From Diadophis punctatus similis (taxonomy: Eukaryota; Chordata; Lepidosauria; Squamata; Dipsadidae): a stretch of 64,000 nucleotides of DNA. Within the stretch, counting starts at the first letter, position 1. Each line of letters opens with the position of its first letter. The notes below the pieces were generated by a model. The model had not been told where the DNA came from and did no database searches. It saw only the letters and a program-made list of their open reading frames with translations. Position numbers and translations under genes: made by a program. Below are positions 23,706 to 36,360 of the stretch, piece by piece. Location of the stretch: assembly GCA_023053685.1 (NCBI GenBank), contig JALIGW010000005.1, positions 18,052,501 through 18,116,500 on the forward strand, written 5' to 3'.

Positions 23706-25238
23706 GAATGCTAAAGAACTTACTCTTGGTATTAGCCTCTTACTTTTGCAATTGCACACTTCCACAAGCACTGAAGCAACTTTTCTGCTTTCAGATTGTA
23801 GGTTTCCTTATGATGGCATAGATATCTGCTATACATTTACTGATAGGCAAACTGTATAATGTATGTGGCTTCTGTCCTCTGGGATGTATCCACCAAGAGA
23901 TCTGTACTGCTTCCACTACATTGATTTTTCACAAATTTCTGAAAATCTGGTAGTTCTACCAGACTTTGGTAGACTTTGAAAGTTGTTATTTTTTAATTTC
24001 AAATTCACTATAATGTATAGAGTTATTGAGGGTGGTCTCAAAATTAGAATATTAAATTAAGTTAAAATACATAATATTCAAAAGGAACTTTTTACATTTT
24101 CCTATTTTTCACAGACTCCCAAATATGTATTCCTTTCTATTTCTGAATACAGCTTTGCAACTACTCTTCTTTACTCTAGTTATATAGTAAGCAAAGGTTC
24201 ATAGTAGAAAAGGTCACACTTTCAACAAGCAATGCCATTTCCTTTAGCACATGCTTTCTTTAAGTAACTGTCTTTATGCCATAGACTCTTCCAATTTCCA
24301 AATTGGAGATGAGGTTACAGGGTAAGAGGTTATGTATCAGGTGACTATGAGTTCAAGAAAAATGTGCCAACAATAAGCACTAGGGACAGCAGAAGTGAAA
24401 TCTTTCTCTCCTCCCTCTTTCTCTCTCATATATATGCAAACTTACACAACTTCAGTCATAAGAGCTATATTAGACAAAACTGAAAATAAAGAAGTTAGAT
24501 TCTGTTTGTATATCCACAATTAAATGAGAGCAAACACTGAACATCACCTTACTGACTAAACAGAAAGGATCTACACCAAAAGACACTAGGGAAAATGAAA
24601 GAATATGATGAGACATTTATCAGGTATAAAAATTACTAACAAAACATGATGGTACTAGCATTATATAAAAATTTAAGCGAGACTCAGATATTAAGAATTT
24701 CAATTTTTTTAAATAATGAATTTTAATCATATAAACATTTCTAACACATGTATACTTACAAAAATGTGTAGTTGTATATCAAAAATATGATTTTAAAGAA
24801 TAACAAGTACTGAATAGTACTTGGAGAGAATTCAAGTAGAATTATCAATATATTTCTTGAGAAAAAATATATCATACAAACTTTTAAGTTGCATATGATA
24901 AAATTACACAACAGTAAGACATATGTACACAGTATCCTGCCTCATTATTTCATGTCCTAGAACAAATATTTCCCAAATTAATCAAATGTTAGAAACAGAA
25001 TTAGTTAATGTGTCTGGAATTTTGGGAAGCTACTGGTTGTCATAGAACTCATGCTTTCCAGCTGTAGGCACGCCTATGAATGGCTGTCTCAAACATCACA
25101 GATTTATGAAGAATTAAAACTACATGGGATCAGTACCAAAAACAAATTCTTAAAATAATTACATTTTTTTCTAAAATAATACTAGTTGTTAGTAATGGAA
25201 ATCTCATCCCTAAACCACCAGATAGGAAAACATGGATA
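23706..25238. other. AT-rich stretch without gene or named repeat
   Basis: No recognisable coding, repeat end or RNA gene. Confidence 0.5.
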
Positions 25239-25473
25239 TAGCAATAGCAATAGAACAACACTTAGACTTATATACTGCTTTACAGTGCTTTACAGTCCTA
25301 TTTAAGCGGTTTACAATCAGCGTATCCAGATCCAACAATCTGGACCCTCAGTTTACTGACCTTGGAAGGATGGAAGGCTGAGTCAACCTTGAGCCGGTAA
25401 GAAACGAACTGCTGGCAGTCGGCAGAATTTGCCTGTAATACTGCATTCTAACTGCTGTGCCACCACAGCTCAT
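25239..25473 (-). mobile_element. Squamate (Sauria-type) SINE
   Basis: Reads in reverse: the 3' end GCAATAGCAATAGAACAACA comes first, then the reversed core, and the tRNA-like head ends as GTGCCACCACAGCTC. Diverged from the younger copies. Confidence 0.85.
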
Positions 25474-26760
25474 ATAAAGTCATTCATGTAATTTTAATAG
25501 CAGCTATTAAAGTATCTGGAAGTAGCTACAATGCAAGATATGTCAAATACTGGGGGAACATCTATACTCATTGTATACTCAATCCTGCTAGCCTCTTGTA
25601 TTGCAAAGATTCAGCCACATGTGGAAGCTATGGCTATCCTTGCACGCATATTTGCAAATTAGTGCTTATGATTTTGTGTAAGCTATGATACAAGTGATTG
25701 TATCATTTATTCTATAAGGAGTACTTGTGTTACTTGTGTTGTGCTAGTTGTGTGCAATTGCTAACAAAACAATGCTATCTCATGACTTTGTTGTCTGGTA
25801 ATCTATCATTGGAAATAAGTCAAAGTTATTCCATGAGAAGACCTTCGATACAGAGACAATTATTTTAAATGCTAATTAAGTTTCGTATTGGTATTAGCAT
25901 TTGCTTTCACACAGCATCACAGTAAAAATAACTCCAATAGCTGCAGAAGAGAGACAGCTGGTGAATCAAAAGTTAGTAGGGCATAAGTCTGAAAAAGAAA
26001 AAAAAATTAAAATTTAATTGGTCATATTCTATTTCACCCATCACAACAGAGTCATGGAATTGTTTGATTTTGTTTCTTTCCTTAGATACTTCACAGATGA
26101 GTGAGGGCTTTTACTTTTTTTTCTTAGTATTATCAATGATGCTCAGAGAAACACTCCAAACATTGAAAGGTAAAAGGTAATCAAACATACCAGTTCAAAA
26201 AGAAAGCATCACAACACAAATTTAGATTTGCAAGTTTAAGCAGATTAAATGTCCCGTGTATAGTTTTCAGGGAATGTATGGCTATGGGAAGAAGTGACTT
26301 TCACTCCAGCAAATGCCTCATCCTTTAAAGACATTGTGATTAGCTGTCTTCAGTTATATTGAGCCAATTTAACGTGCCTATTCAGGTAAGCAAACCATGG
26401 TTTTGGGTTGCTGTGCGCATTTGAAGTGCATTTGAAGGTTCCCATCAAAAGGCTGTCATGGGAGATTGCTAACATTATCTGAGATTAAAGTATTATTAGA
26501 ATATATGAATAAGACACATTGCTATTGTCATGCGATGTTTAAAATACAGGAGGTCTATTGCCTGGATTTCTTGCAGGTACAGTATTAGAAAATCAGTAAC
26601 TACTATATTTAAAATATTTTTCTTCAAGTGGGTATCCTGGTTTTTTATTTTATTTTAGTTTTTTATACTGCATTACCAACTTGGAGACAAGTTGGTAATA
26701 TAGTCCACTCAAATTATATATATCCATCTGGACATAAATTTGATACTGGTGCCATGTAGA
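25474..26760. other. AT-rich stretch without gene; one local hairpin
   Basis: A perfect 11-bp stem occurs at 26672-26699 (ATTACCAACTT, loop GGAGAC, AAGTTGGTAAT). Otherwise nothing identified. Confidence 0.5.
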
Positions 26761-27310
26761 TCAGCTACGCAGCTGCCCACCGTTAAACTCTGACTGGGAA
26801 CAGGGCCCTAATGATGTTTTCCCTACAGTTACTACTAGCCCGAGAGAGCTGGATCACTTAGCTGAAGTTCCAGAGGCGCCACCCAGCAATTGCGAAGAAC
26901 TCTAAGCGAAGTCGAGGCCACACCTGAACTGTTCCAGCAATTTGCATAGAGGGAGCCAGAGAGGAAAGACACGTCCTCTCCGCCCAAAGTCGACGCCCAA
27001 ACTGAACTGCGCAGGTCAAATAGAGACACAAAATGCCCTGCGTACCTAGATGATTACGTATGCAAATGTGTTGGGCTGGGCTAAGGGGGGAGGGATGTTG
27101 TGTCTTGAGATCTGCATATTGGCTGGGAAGTTTCCAGTCAGTTCCGCTCTATTGAGCAGAATAGGTAATTGCTGATTGGTCCCTTTACAAGCCAGGGCTA
27201 CCCTATTTAAACCACAGTCACACCTGGGTATTTGCTGTTGCTCACTGTAACCAATAAAGAGCTGAGGTCACTCAACCCGTCTCCTGCCTCTTCAGTATGA
27301 GAACCTGACA
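26760..27310 (+). mobile_element. Gypsy-type LTR retrotransposon 3' end (pol tail, PPT, LTR)
   Basis: The coding tail ends at a TAA at 27082-27084. A purine tract GGGGGGAGGGA follows directly, and the putative LTR runs from TGTTGTGTC at 27096 to GAACCTGACA at 27310 (TG...CA ends, about 215 bp). The LTR has a TATTTAA box at 27204-27210 and AATAAA at 27253-27258. The 5' LTR, gag and most of pol are missing. Confidence 0.6.
26930..27084 (+). pseudogene. Gypsy pol C-terminal tail
   Basis: In one frame the last residues read SSPPKVDAQTELRRSNRD then TKCPAYLDDYV. Such a basic, arginine-rich Pro/Leu tail closes many gypsy pol proteins just before the polypurine tract, after the integrase. Upstream the frame breaks (a stop near 26905). 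The assignment rests on this short tail plus its position next to the PPT and LTR, so it is moderate. Confidence 0.5.
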
Positions 27311-28090
27311 GAAGGCTTGGTCCTCTTCCCCGGTTCCCCTCCACCGTTTCTCTTTTTCTCTCTGTCGCTCACACACACAGATATTTGATCTCTTGAACTG
27401 CCATGCACTTTTCGCCCAGAGGGAGATGAAGTGGGTAAAAAGTGTTTCGGCGCCCAATAGGCATCAGCCTGCATTGTCAAATGTTTGGGCTGCTGAGCGC
27501 CAGCCTGTACGCCTATTCAGTGCTGCAGAGGCTGGGCTACAGTTACGCCGAGCCAGGTGCTTTTCAGGCCCTGGACCTGGTGGCCACTGCAGATCTCATG
27601 CCAGCTCTGCGAGGCAGGCAAGCATGGGGCTGCCCCGGTTGCCTGCGGCGACTCTGCAACCACCTCGCCTTCCACCCAGCGCAGCCCACCGCCAAGCCTT
27701 GGTTGCTACCCAGCAGCCTCCACTACCTCCCGCTGGAACTGGTACCTCATGCACAGCTGGCCTGAGAGCTGCAGCACCCACCAGACCCAGGATTGTAGCC
27801 TGGCACCCGCATCACAAACTAGGCTTGCAGGCTGGCGCTCAGTAGCCCAAAGGAGATGCCTTCCTGCTGGACTTCCGTGTCCAGCCAGAGAACAGTTCCC
27901 AGGATTGCCCGATTCTCAACCAGCTGGCTGCAGGGTAGGAGGGGGCTTCCTGCCCATCTGAAAGAGGCTGGGTTGCGTAAAGGTGCTTCCCCCCACAAGA
28001 CCCTCAAGCGCCGGGCTGTGGGCTCCACCCCAGGAGGTCTCAATCAGGGCCAAGCTCTTGGCAACCGATTGAGGTAAGACTGCTCTTGAA
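27311..28090. other. GC-rich segment with open frames, unidentified
   Basis: It follows the LTR directly. Two plus-strand frames overlap (27393-27845, 150 codons; 27442-27765, 107 codons) and a third spans 27557-27961. None has a recognisable domain. GGGCTGCTGAGCGCCAGCCTG near 27486 recurs inverted near 27824-27850, a 30-bp class inverted repeat about 340 bp apart. It could be retroelement-transduced or a decayed transposon. Confidence 0.4.
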
Positions 28091-28239
28091 GGGGGCGCAA
28101 GATGCGTGGGGCCTCCTGTTTTTGCAGCCTCAATTGGCTGCAAAAGCAGCCGTGATGCTTGCCGTCTCCCCCCCCCCTCGCCGGGCATGGAAGGGCTTCC
28201 TGCCCCTCGCTTCTCCCCCCTCCCCACCTGCCACTCCCA

Positions 28240-28338
28240 AATTGTGCCCCAAAATAATAAGACCCCCCCAAATAAGGCCAAGCCCTTTTTTGGGGGGTCA
28301 AAAGAAAATAAGACGGTCTTATTTTCAGGGAAACACGG
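28240..28338. mobile_element. TA-type MITE remnant (GTCTTATTTTC family)
   Basis: The right end GGTCTTATTTTCAGGGAAAC-ACGG followed by GTATA matches the complete copies at 46095 and 51249. The left part is degenerate. Confidence 0.6.
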
Positions 28339-29404
28339 GTATATTGTGCAGAAAATGAAGGACAAAGAAAATATGTTGCATTTATAATCACAAAGATTGC
28401 AAGATTTGTAATGAAATGTAGTTCAGTCTGTAAACACTTAATTTCTACTCAGTATTGCAAAATGTCTAAACATGACAGCCACATGCAGAAAACGATGAGA
28501 TTACTGTATTCAACAGAGACTAAAAACATACCTGTTTTCCTTAATTAGCAGAATTCAGGGAACATTGAGAATAAGAGACATCATGTGAGATCCTTGAAAA
28601 GACAAAAGAATACCAACTAAATTTACAAGTACAGTATTTCATTAACCCCAACAAGGCCTTTGGCTGTATAAAAATCTCGGCCACATTTAATTTCCATAGC
28701 AGAGTTTGGGTTTAGAATTTTATGTATTGAGTCCAGACTTTCTTGGTCTTTTTTCTCTCTCTGGTCCAGGTCTATGCATCTGACTTTGGGCTCTGTTGTT
28801 TTCAAGAACTCCTCTCTCTATGACAAAATCAATAAGATTCTATGACTGGATAACCTCATCCAGCTTTATTATACGAAACAACTCTCTATCTGTACTTTTG
28901 TTACACATATCACCCCTGTGTTGTCACTTGTGTATCGTTTATCATCTAAGTTGGTTTTGTGATTAAGTTTGTCAGGCTGTTCTTGTACAACATTTCCTTA
29001 TAAAGCTCTAATTTCACTACTTTTGACATTATTCCTAACATATTTATACCTAATTTTATTGCCTATACCTTAACAGTAGGTTCAGAGGACTATGTTTGTA
29101 CGTAGACTGATGTTTATAATTCCTATATTGATAGTCTACTGTAGGCTGCCCAGTACTGAGTTCTAAGACTTGCCAAGTGCATCTACCGTAGTACTAGGAA
29201 AAATATGTTTTTAAATTATTTGCTCAGTCCAGAAGCTTTAATATAATTTAATAAAGCACTTTGAAAAAGCTATAAATACAGTATCTGCTGTAAGAACACA
29301 CACACATACACACATATATAAAGGAGTTTTTAAAGACAAAAATAGAAAATAGTAAGACCATGCATTTCTATATATGTGCAGATATATAAAGGAGTTTATA
29401 TATA
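28339..29404. other. AT-rich stretch without gene or named repeat
   Basis: Short CA/TA run near 29296-29318. Nothing else seen. Confidence 0.5.
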
Positions 29405-29407
29405 CCA

Positions 29408-29634
29408 CGAGCCACAGTGGCACAGTGGTTAGAGTGCAGTACTGCAGGCTACTTCTGCTGGCTGCCTGTAATTTGGCAGTTCAAATCTCACCAGGCTCAA
29501 GGTTGACTCAGCTTTCCATTCTTCCGAGGTGGGTAAAATGAGGACCCAAATTGTTGGGGGCAATATGCTGACTCTGTAAACAGCTTAGAGAGGGCTGGAA
29601 AGCGGTATATACGTCTAAGTGCTGTTGCTGCTAT
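29408..29634 (+). mobile_element. Squamate (Sauria-type) SINE
   Basis: tRNA-like head CGAGCCACAGTGGCACAGTGG, B-box GTTCAAATCTC, core GTAAAATGAGGACCCAAATT, and end GCTGTTGCTGCT. Confidence 0.9.
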
Positions 29635-29766
29635 TTGAGGCAAAAATAGAAAACGGTAAGAACACAAGAACTCATCTGGAGATTCAGAATATAGGTAGAA
29701 TTCATTCCAGAAAAGCTGTAAAAACATATTTGTCTTCTGATCAAACGTCATTAGGAACACCTAGGC

Positions 29767-30150
29767 CCGTGATGGCGAACCTATGGCACAGGTGCCACAA
29801 GTGGCATGCGGAGCCATATCGGTGGGCACGCGAGCTCAGGTCTGGCGTGCATGTGTGCACCAGCCGGCTGATTTTCAGGCCTTCTGGGCCCACTGGGAGT
29901 CGGGAAACAGGCTGTTTCCAGCCTCCAGAGGGGGTGGGGAAGGCCGTTTTCGCCCTCCCCAGGCTCCTAGGAAGGCTCTGGAGCCTGGGGAGAGCGAAAA
30001 ATGGGCGTGCCATTGCATGCTGGGAGCAGGGGAGTCATGTGTGCATGTGCGGGGGTGCATGGAATTATGAGTGTGGGCACGCACACACATGATCCCCCAC
30101 ATTCCCCCCCCCCTTTTGGCACGCGAACCAAAAAAGGTTCGCCATCACTG
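29767..30150 (+). mobile_element. Non-autonomous hAT (GATGGCGAACC family), copy 1
   Basis: Ends CCGTGATGGCGAACCTATGG and AAAGGTTCGCCATCACTG. Exact 8-bp duplication ACCTAGGC at 29759-29766 and 30151-30158. It has an internal hairpin: TTTTCGCCCTCCCCAGGCTC (29947) against GAGCCTGGGGAGAGCGAAAA (29981). No transposase. Confidence 0.9.
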
Positions 30151-30159
30151 ACCTAGGCT

Positions 30160-31320
30160 AAGAAGAAAATCTAAAATTTTGGCATCTGATCTACTAAGCC
30201 AGTCTCTTACTAAAGATTCCTCTTTCCTCATTCTCTGATATCCTCTGTTTTTGAAATAAACTATATACAAGCTATCAAAATGATTATGCTTTTAAAGTAT
30301 AAAAAAACCTGACCCCTTCCAGATTGACCAACTTTTTGCAGTAATGTTTAATTATTGGGTCTACTGGGGAACAAAAGGTGAGGTTTGATTTTTTTCAGAT
30401 TTTCTCGTATGCTAATTTAATAAATATTTCATAGGGCATCATTGAGTTACATTAAAATAGAAGCATGTTTCACAGACACTTCATAAATTGTGCTGCAAAA
30501 CAATAGCAGAGCAATCTGATTAATACATAAGAAGTCTGTTAAAAACATTTAACATTTATGTCTGAAGTTGAAGCTGCAGTGGCTTCTCAAGATCTTGGGG
30601 ATGAAAACTGACTACAGAGCTAAACCAGGACAGGATTTTTAATAGATTTTGAAAAAGTATAGACTATATACAAAATGACTTGCTTGGACTGTAATTTGAA
30701 ATGGAAATCCAGCATGGGGAAGATAATTCATATTGCTCCCAAATGGTGACAGATGGAATGGGGTTTATTCTTTTTTCCATTGGGAAACTGGCATAAGCAG
30801 AAGGGATTTAAAGGATCATCTCTCCCTTTGCATGTCTTCAGCTTCATCAACCTAAGTGGCTATTCTGTATTTTTAAAAGTCCTCTCAAAGAATTATAGAT
30901 ATGCAGTTTGGCTTCACACCTCTTACAGACTTATAGGTCACATGAAATACCATGGATCATGTTTAGAAGTAAACTGGCAGGCAATGCAACTGAACAAGAA
31001 TAGGTGCAATATGATTCCTTTGCCTTGATCTATCCAGAAAATGGATAGGCACATTTTTTACTAGCTATATTGTACTGGAAAACTTTGAAGACTAGGCCTT
31101 TACAGTGCTGTCAACATACAAATGTATAAGTATTTCTTGTCAATATTACACAATGCGAACAGTGCTTTGAAAATGCTTCTCAGAAAAGGCTGAAGTTCAT
31201 AATGGAGATTCCACGTTGCCTACAAAATACCTAGATTACTAAGAAATACTCTGACATTCCAAAAAGATGTTCTATTTAGTTGAAGATGATGTGAAAAAAA
31301 ACCTCCAACTGATATATAGA
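30160..31320. other. AT-rich stretch without gene or named repeat
   Basis: A 91-codon frame at 30753-31028 has no domain. Nothing else seen. Confidence 0.5.
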
Positions 31321-31321
31321 A

Positions 31322-31545
31322 CATATTTATGACTGTTGCGCTATCCTGGTTCATGTGATCACCATTTGAAGCCTTCCCAGGTGACAAGCAAAGTCAGTGG
31401 GGGAAGCCAGATTCGCCTAATGACCATATGATTCACTTAATAACTTAGTGATTCACTTGACAACTGTGGCAAAAACTGGCAAAACACATTTAACAACTGC
31501 TTTGCTTAGCAATAGAAATATTGAGCTCAGTTGTGGAGGACTCTC
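31322..31545 (+). mobile_element. TA-type MITE, copy 3, truncated
   Basis: Same family as 19577-21044 (CATGTGATCACC, GACAAGCAAAGTCA, TTGTGGAGGACT near the end). The left part is missing. Confidence 0.7.
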
Positions 31546-32805
31546 CATAAAGAAGGCATGGTGAGTTTGTTGTTTTATCAGTACGAAAAGTTCTGGAATC
31601 AACGAAGTCACATTCACTCTTTCCCTTCCTGTTGTCTATAGACAAACATTGTTTCACTGTTTCCACTGTTGTTTCCTCTGTTCTAGTCTAAGTTATGTTG
31701 CATCACAGCTCCTGAGATGAATCCATCTTAACGTAGAAAATAAAATTTTTCAGGAATATATGCTAGTGACTAGTAACTTTATCCTCATCCAATGTTGCTG
31801 ATAAATAACTCTGAAACTGCAGTTTCAATATAACTGAAACCATAAATTAGCAATTTTTTCTAATTACTGTAAATCAGTGACAGAAAAGAAAGTTTAAAAA
31901 ATCATGGAAATTGATTTAATTAGAACAAAATGGAAAGAAAAGAAAGGCTCAGTTACTTATCTTGATAATTAACTTTATTTTCCCCAGTATTGTGCAATAT
32001 TAATAAAATATGCTGCATCAAGGGACAAATAACTCCCCTAACCCACTATTAGATTGATTCACAGAACACTATGGCCCAGTGCCTGAAGAACTGACAAGGT
32101 AGGGGCCCTCTGGATCCCAGGAGAACACTGATCCACAGGACAAAATCCTTTGGGTTCCATGAAATGGAATTATTTTATTGGTGGAAACTAGTATACTAAT
32201 CCTGTCAGATCTTGTAGAAGGGATAAAAAACAATGGATTCAGATGGTCCCACACTATCCAGGCCCTGTGCTAAACCCCCCTTTTAAATATTTTATACCCA
32301 GGCTTCTTGAATATGGGAATGCAATTGGTGATATGTTCCCACACTTAAGCAAAGCACTCAATAAAATCTACCATGAAATTCCACAGAAAATATAATAAAA
32401 TATGGTGTGGACTATATTACTATTATATGGATATGGAGCTGGTAGAACAATAAGTACCAACTTTGGTTTAAAAAACAAGGTTTTCAGTATCAATCTGAAC
32501 ATCAAAATTCAGAGCAGTGTATTCTATAATTCTGGTGTAACTAGAGAAGGCTTGATCTTTAACTTTAACTTTTTATGGAACTGAAAACCTAAGTAGAACT
32601 TCCCTAAATGGCATATTGGGTGAGTTGGTTTCTGTTATAACTTGGTACTATGCTATACGTATAGAGTTTATAGGATATAACCACCACTTTGAAATGGTAT
32701 TGGAAGAGTACTAACAATCAATACAGTGACTACAAAATAGCTGTTATTCCATCAGGTTGTAATTTGGCTGCTTGACATTTATAAGTTTATATAAAAGCCT
32801 TTTAT
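31546..32805. other. Stretch without gene or named repeat
   Basis: AT-rich. No support for coding or a repeat end. Confidence 0.5.
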
Positions 32806-33205
32806 AAAGACAACCCAATGTAATAGTCCAGCTGTTGGAAGAGAAGGCTTGAGTTACTGTTGCCTAGCCTTCCTAGTCCAGGTAGGGCTATAAGTGGTGT
32901 ACCAACAGAACCTGAACAAAGGTCTCTCAAGATGTGATTTTCATCATTGATTAAACAGGAATTATCAGTCCAGGTGGACCCATAAGCCATGGACTTGCTC
33001 ATTCAGGAGAAAGAACAACCTCATCCCACAAACTGTTACTGAAAACAATCTTTCTGGATAGCCTGAAGATTTTTGGACAAACAGCCATTCCAGCTTGCTA
33101 GTGTTTACTCTGAGCTTGTTTCTTTTCCTCCCAATCCCTCACAGCCAGTGATTCAAGACTTCCACAGCTGGGGATGATCATATTGAGTATCATAAGCATA
33201 CCTCA
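32806..33205 (-). mobile_element. Ancient L2-like LINE remnant
   Basis: Reverse-strand similarity in block order to the L2-like copy at 20.3-20.8 kb: a CCAATGTAATAGTCCAGCTG block, then CTCTGAGCTTGTTTCTTTTC. Heavily diverged, without an open frame. Confidence 0.4.
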
Positions 33206-33211
33206 TACTGT

Positions 33212-33253
33212 AATGATGATGATGATGACGATGATGATGATGATGATGATGAT
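33212..33253. repeat. (GAT)n microsatellite
   Basis: About 13 GAT units with one GAC interruption. Confidence 0.95.
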
Positions 33254-33480
33254 AGTTGATGTTTTTTTAATATTCTATTTTCCCTTCTTCATGGATATTC
33301 TGCAATAAGAAAAAGGTGAAATAAGTGATGGGACTACTGAAAAGGAATGCAACACTATCCAGATTCCCCATTAAACTTTGTGAAGGAGACACCTTGATTG
33401 CTTAATAATAGCTTCACCTAAAAGGACCCTTTATTTATTGCATAGGTGCTCCAGGCCCAACTCCCAAAATATATGTGCTA

Positions 33481-33547
33481 TTTATTTATTTATTTATTTA
33501 TTCATTCATTCATTCATTCATTCATTCATTCATTCATTCATTCATTC
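33481..33547. repeat. (TTTA)n(TTCA)n compound microsatellite
   Basis: Five to six TTTA units pass into about twelve TTCA units. A 23-bp sequence next to it (ATTCCATGACATACATGAA) is duplicated at about 33544 and 33586. Confidence 0.95.
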
Positions 33548-33599
33548 CATGACATACATGAATTACTTACCATACATGACATGTATTCCATGACATACA

Positions 33600-34539
33600 T
33601 GAACACCACCAACAATACTGCTACCCTTCAAAAAAATCTTGACTTTATGTCAGAATGGTCAAACAATTGGCAACTCCAAATCTCAATCAACAAATGCTCT
33701 GTTTTACACATTGGCAAAAAGAATCAGAACACAAAATACAAGTTGAGTGGACATGACCTTGTAGATGACACTCACTCTGTCAAGGACCTTGAAGTACTCA
33801 TATCTAATGATCTAAGTGCCAAAGCCCACTGTAATAACATCGCCAAAAAGGCATTAAGAGTTGTAAACCTAATCTTGCGTAGCTTCTTCTCCGGTAATAT
33901 TACACTACTAACCAGAGCATACAAAACATTTTTTAGACCAATTCTCAAATATAGCTCATCTGTCTGGAACCCGCACTGAATTTCGGACATTAATACAATT
34001 GAACGTGTCCAGAGATATTTCACGAGACGAGTCCTCCACTCTGCTCACAACAGAATACCTTATGCCACCAGACTTGAAATTCTGGGCTTACACAATTTAG
34101 AAATACGCCACCTTTGGTATGACCTAAGTGTAGTTCATAAAATTATCTGCAACAATGTCCTACCTATCAATGACTACTTCAGCTTCAACCACAACAATAC
34201 AGGAGCACACAATAGATACAAACTTAAAGTGAACCTCTCCAAAGCCGATTGCAGAAAATACGACTTCAGCAACAGAGTGGTCAATGCTTGGAATACACTA
34301 CCCGACTATGTGGTTTCATCCCCAAACCCCCAAAATTTTAACCTTAGACTGTCTTCTGTTGACCTCACCCAATTCCTAAGAGGTCTGTAAGGGACATGCA
34401 TAAGTGCACCAGCGTGCCTACCGTCCCTGTCCTAATGTTCCCTTTTATTTTTATTCATTTCATGTTTTCAAATTATGTATATATTTATATGTATTATCTA
34501 ATATGAGATTGACAAAATAAATAAATTAAATTAAATCAA
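33600..34539 (+). mobile_element. 5'-truncated non-LTR LINE (CR1/jockey group), copy 1
   Basis: Encodes the C-terminal part of a reverse transcriptase. It ends with AGAGGTCTGTAAGGGACATG, a short 3' UTR (GTGCCTACCGTCCCTGTCCT) and the tail TTGACAAATAAATAAA. Partner copies lie at 39295 (+) and 63288 (-). Confidence 0.8.
33602..34390 (+). pseudogene. LINE ORF2 C-terminal fragment, one stop
   Basis: The reading CSVLHIGK then DLEVLISNDLSAKAHCNNI, RAYKTFFRPILKYSSSVWNP is the thumb and post-RT region of CR1/jockey-group proteins. A stop follows at 33977-33979 and the same frame continues with INTIERVQRYFTRRVLH and LEILGLHNLEIRHLWYDLS to a natural end (FLRGL) at about 34390. The catalytic palm and the endonuclease are missing. 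The exact clade (CR1, Vingi or a relative) was not settled. A single stop over about 260 codons points to a fairly young copy. Confidence 0.8.
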
Positions 34540-34545
34540 CACTTA

Positions 34546-35719
34546 ATGTTTGGTTCCACAAAAGTCTGAAATGGTTATAACAGAATCCTCACTATTGAAT
34601 GGATGAAATTAATTCTTAATGCTCAGCCCAATGCTGAAAGAGTCCCTGGGCACAAGTCTTGCTGAAATGAACAAATTTTATTCTGTGGAAGCTGTTTAAG
34701 GATTTGGGCTTGTAAAATGTCATCAGTCTGCAATCAACAGGTTTTCTGGAGTTTGCCCTTTGCAAAAGCATTCCAACTAATGGCATTGGGCTAATAGTGT
34801 TGTTTCTTTGTATCCCAAACCACAGATTGATAGGCAGCTTCTATAGCTGAAATTCCTCGAAACTATAATGAGAGAGCAAAATTTCATGGCCATGAGGCCA
34901 TAAGCGATGACATATGATCTTTACACAAGGAGGAAAATTCCAAAATGTTTTTATATTGTTACAGTAAGAATCCACTATGACAGACCCCTCAAGTTTCTTC
35001 CACAATTGGCCTGAGGGTGTATTTTTATATTGTCAGTGACCCAAGGGTTAAGTTGACCTTGGCCCCAGTCTGCTCATACCAAAGCATTGAAGTTTAGTTA
35101 CTGAAGCACTTAGACTTCTCTTCGGTGCTGCTTCAGCCACTTAAAGGATAGTATCTTAGTAGTTATACTGCTCCAGCTGTGATCTTCCAAGCTCTTGGAT
35201 GGCAAAATGTACCAATCATATTCTTTTATAAATAAGACTGTCCTATCTTCCTGGCAATTTGTCAACTACATAATGTAATCAATGCCACCACAAAAGGAAG
35301 GTTGCATTTTTTCTCCACTTTTCCCTGATGTAGAATGGTAAGAGGTTAGCTTTTGTGGGGAGTAATGACAATAGCAACTATAAACTGAATTTCAAATGCC
35401 ACAGCATATCCCATCCATGGCATCAGTACTCTTCATTACTTTTCTCATGAGGGAATCATTATCCACCCTGGTGGCATCTTAGTCTGGGCAATCAAGATTT
35501 ACAGTTTTTGATCTGAATTCATAACTGAGCAGAAATGGAAATTCTAATCCTCCCTCCAATTCTTAGACTATACAATACTCTCAGACTGGGTTACAGTGTG
35601 GAAAGCAAGCCGGTTTTAAACTATCTCAAAATTAGAGTTTTATTTTTTATAGAAAAAATTGGAAGGGCATGTGAGACTTTACTGTTGTACATATGTCTCA
35701 TTTTTCTTCCAAGATTATT
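34546..35719. other. Stretch without gene or named repeat
   Basis: No coding or repeat signal recognised. Confidence 0.5.
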
Positions 35720-35790
35720 TATTTATTTATAAAATTTATTGGCCATCCATCTTACATATGGTAACTCTGGGTGTCCTACAATCATAAAAG

Positions 35791-35877
<87 letters not shown>

Positions 35878-36200
35878 TGTGTATATGTATATATTGCCAT
35901 ATGCTAAATAAATATGTATACATGTGATAGACATTCACGTGATATACATGTGTATATGTATATTTATACTAAAATATAAATTAATACCAGCAAATGCTAC
36001 AATCCAATTACCAATGGGGAAGACCGGAACAGGGAGAGAGGGGGGGAGGTGGAATCTCGTTAATTGATCAACCACCTCCACAGTGATGCTCCCCCACTGG
36101 GGCCCCAAACTAATTGGCAGAGCCAGGTCTTTAAGCTCTTATGAAAGTCCAGGAGGATTAAGGCCAACCTCACACCGGAGGGGCAAGATGTAAGTGTACT
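35720..36200 (-). mobile_element. L2-like LINE 3' remnant interrupted by a GATA/GACA array
   Basis: TTATTTATTTATAAAATTTA and CTCTGGGTGTCCTACAATCA fit the L2-like 3' end. 36110-36200 (CAGAGCCAGGTCTTTAAGCT onward) aligns in pattern with GAGCCATGTCTTAATGG in the copies at 20.0 and 61.8 kb. Confidence 0.45.
35791..35876. repeat. (GATA)n(GACA)n array, Bkm-type
   Basis: About 10 GATA units pass directly into about 11 GACA units, nearly uninterrupted. Confidence 0.95.
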
Positions 36201-36239
36201 CTACTTGCAAATATATATCCTTACCAAAAGTTTGTTAAG

Positions 36240-36360
36240 TTAGATTAATTTATTTATTTATTGTCTCGATTGTATTCTGCCCTTTATTCAGGAGCTCAAA
36301 GCCATGTACATAGCACCCCCTCTTCCAATTTATCTCACAACAACAACCCTGTGAGCTCCT
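36240..36360 (-). mobile_element. Old SINE/LINE 3' remnant
   Basis: TATTCTGCCCTTTATTCAGG, then CAACAACAACCCTGTGAGCT, a block shared by many vertebrate MIR/L2-type tails in reverse. Confidence 0.4.

Noticed and set aside
27393..27961. Overlapping frames after the gypsy LTR as a possible host gene
   Set aside because: No domain, no conserved start and three frames open at once; kept only as an unidentified GC-rich segment.
35791..35876. CRISPR-like array of short repeats (also 50752-50906)
   Set aside because: These are pure microsatellites without spacers; the genome is vertebrate.
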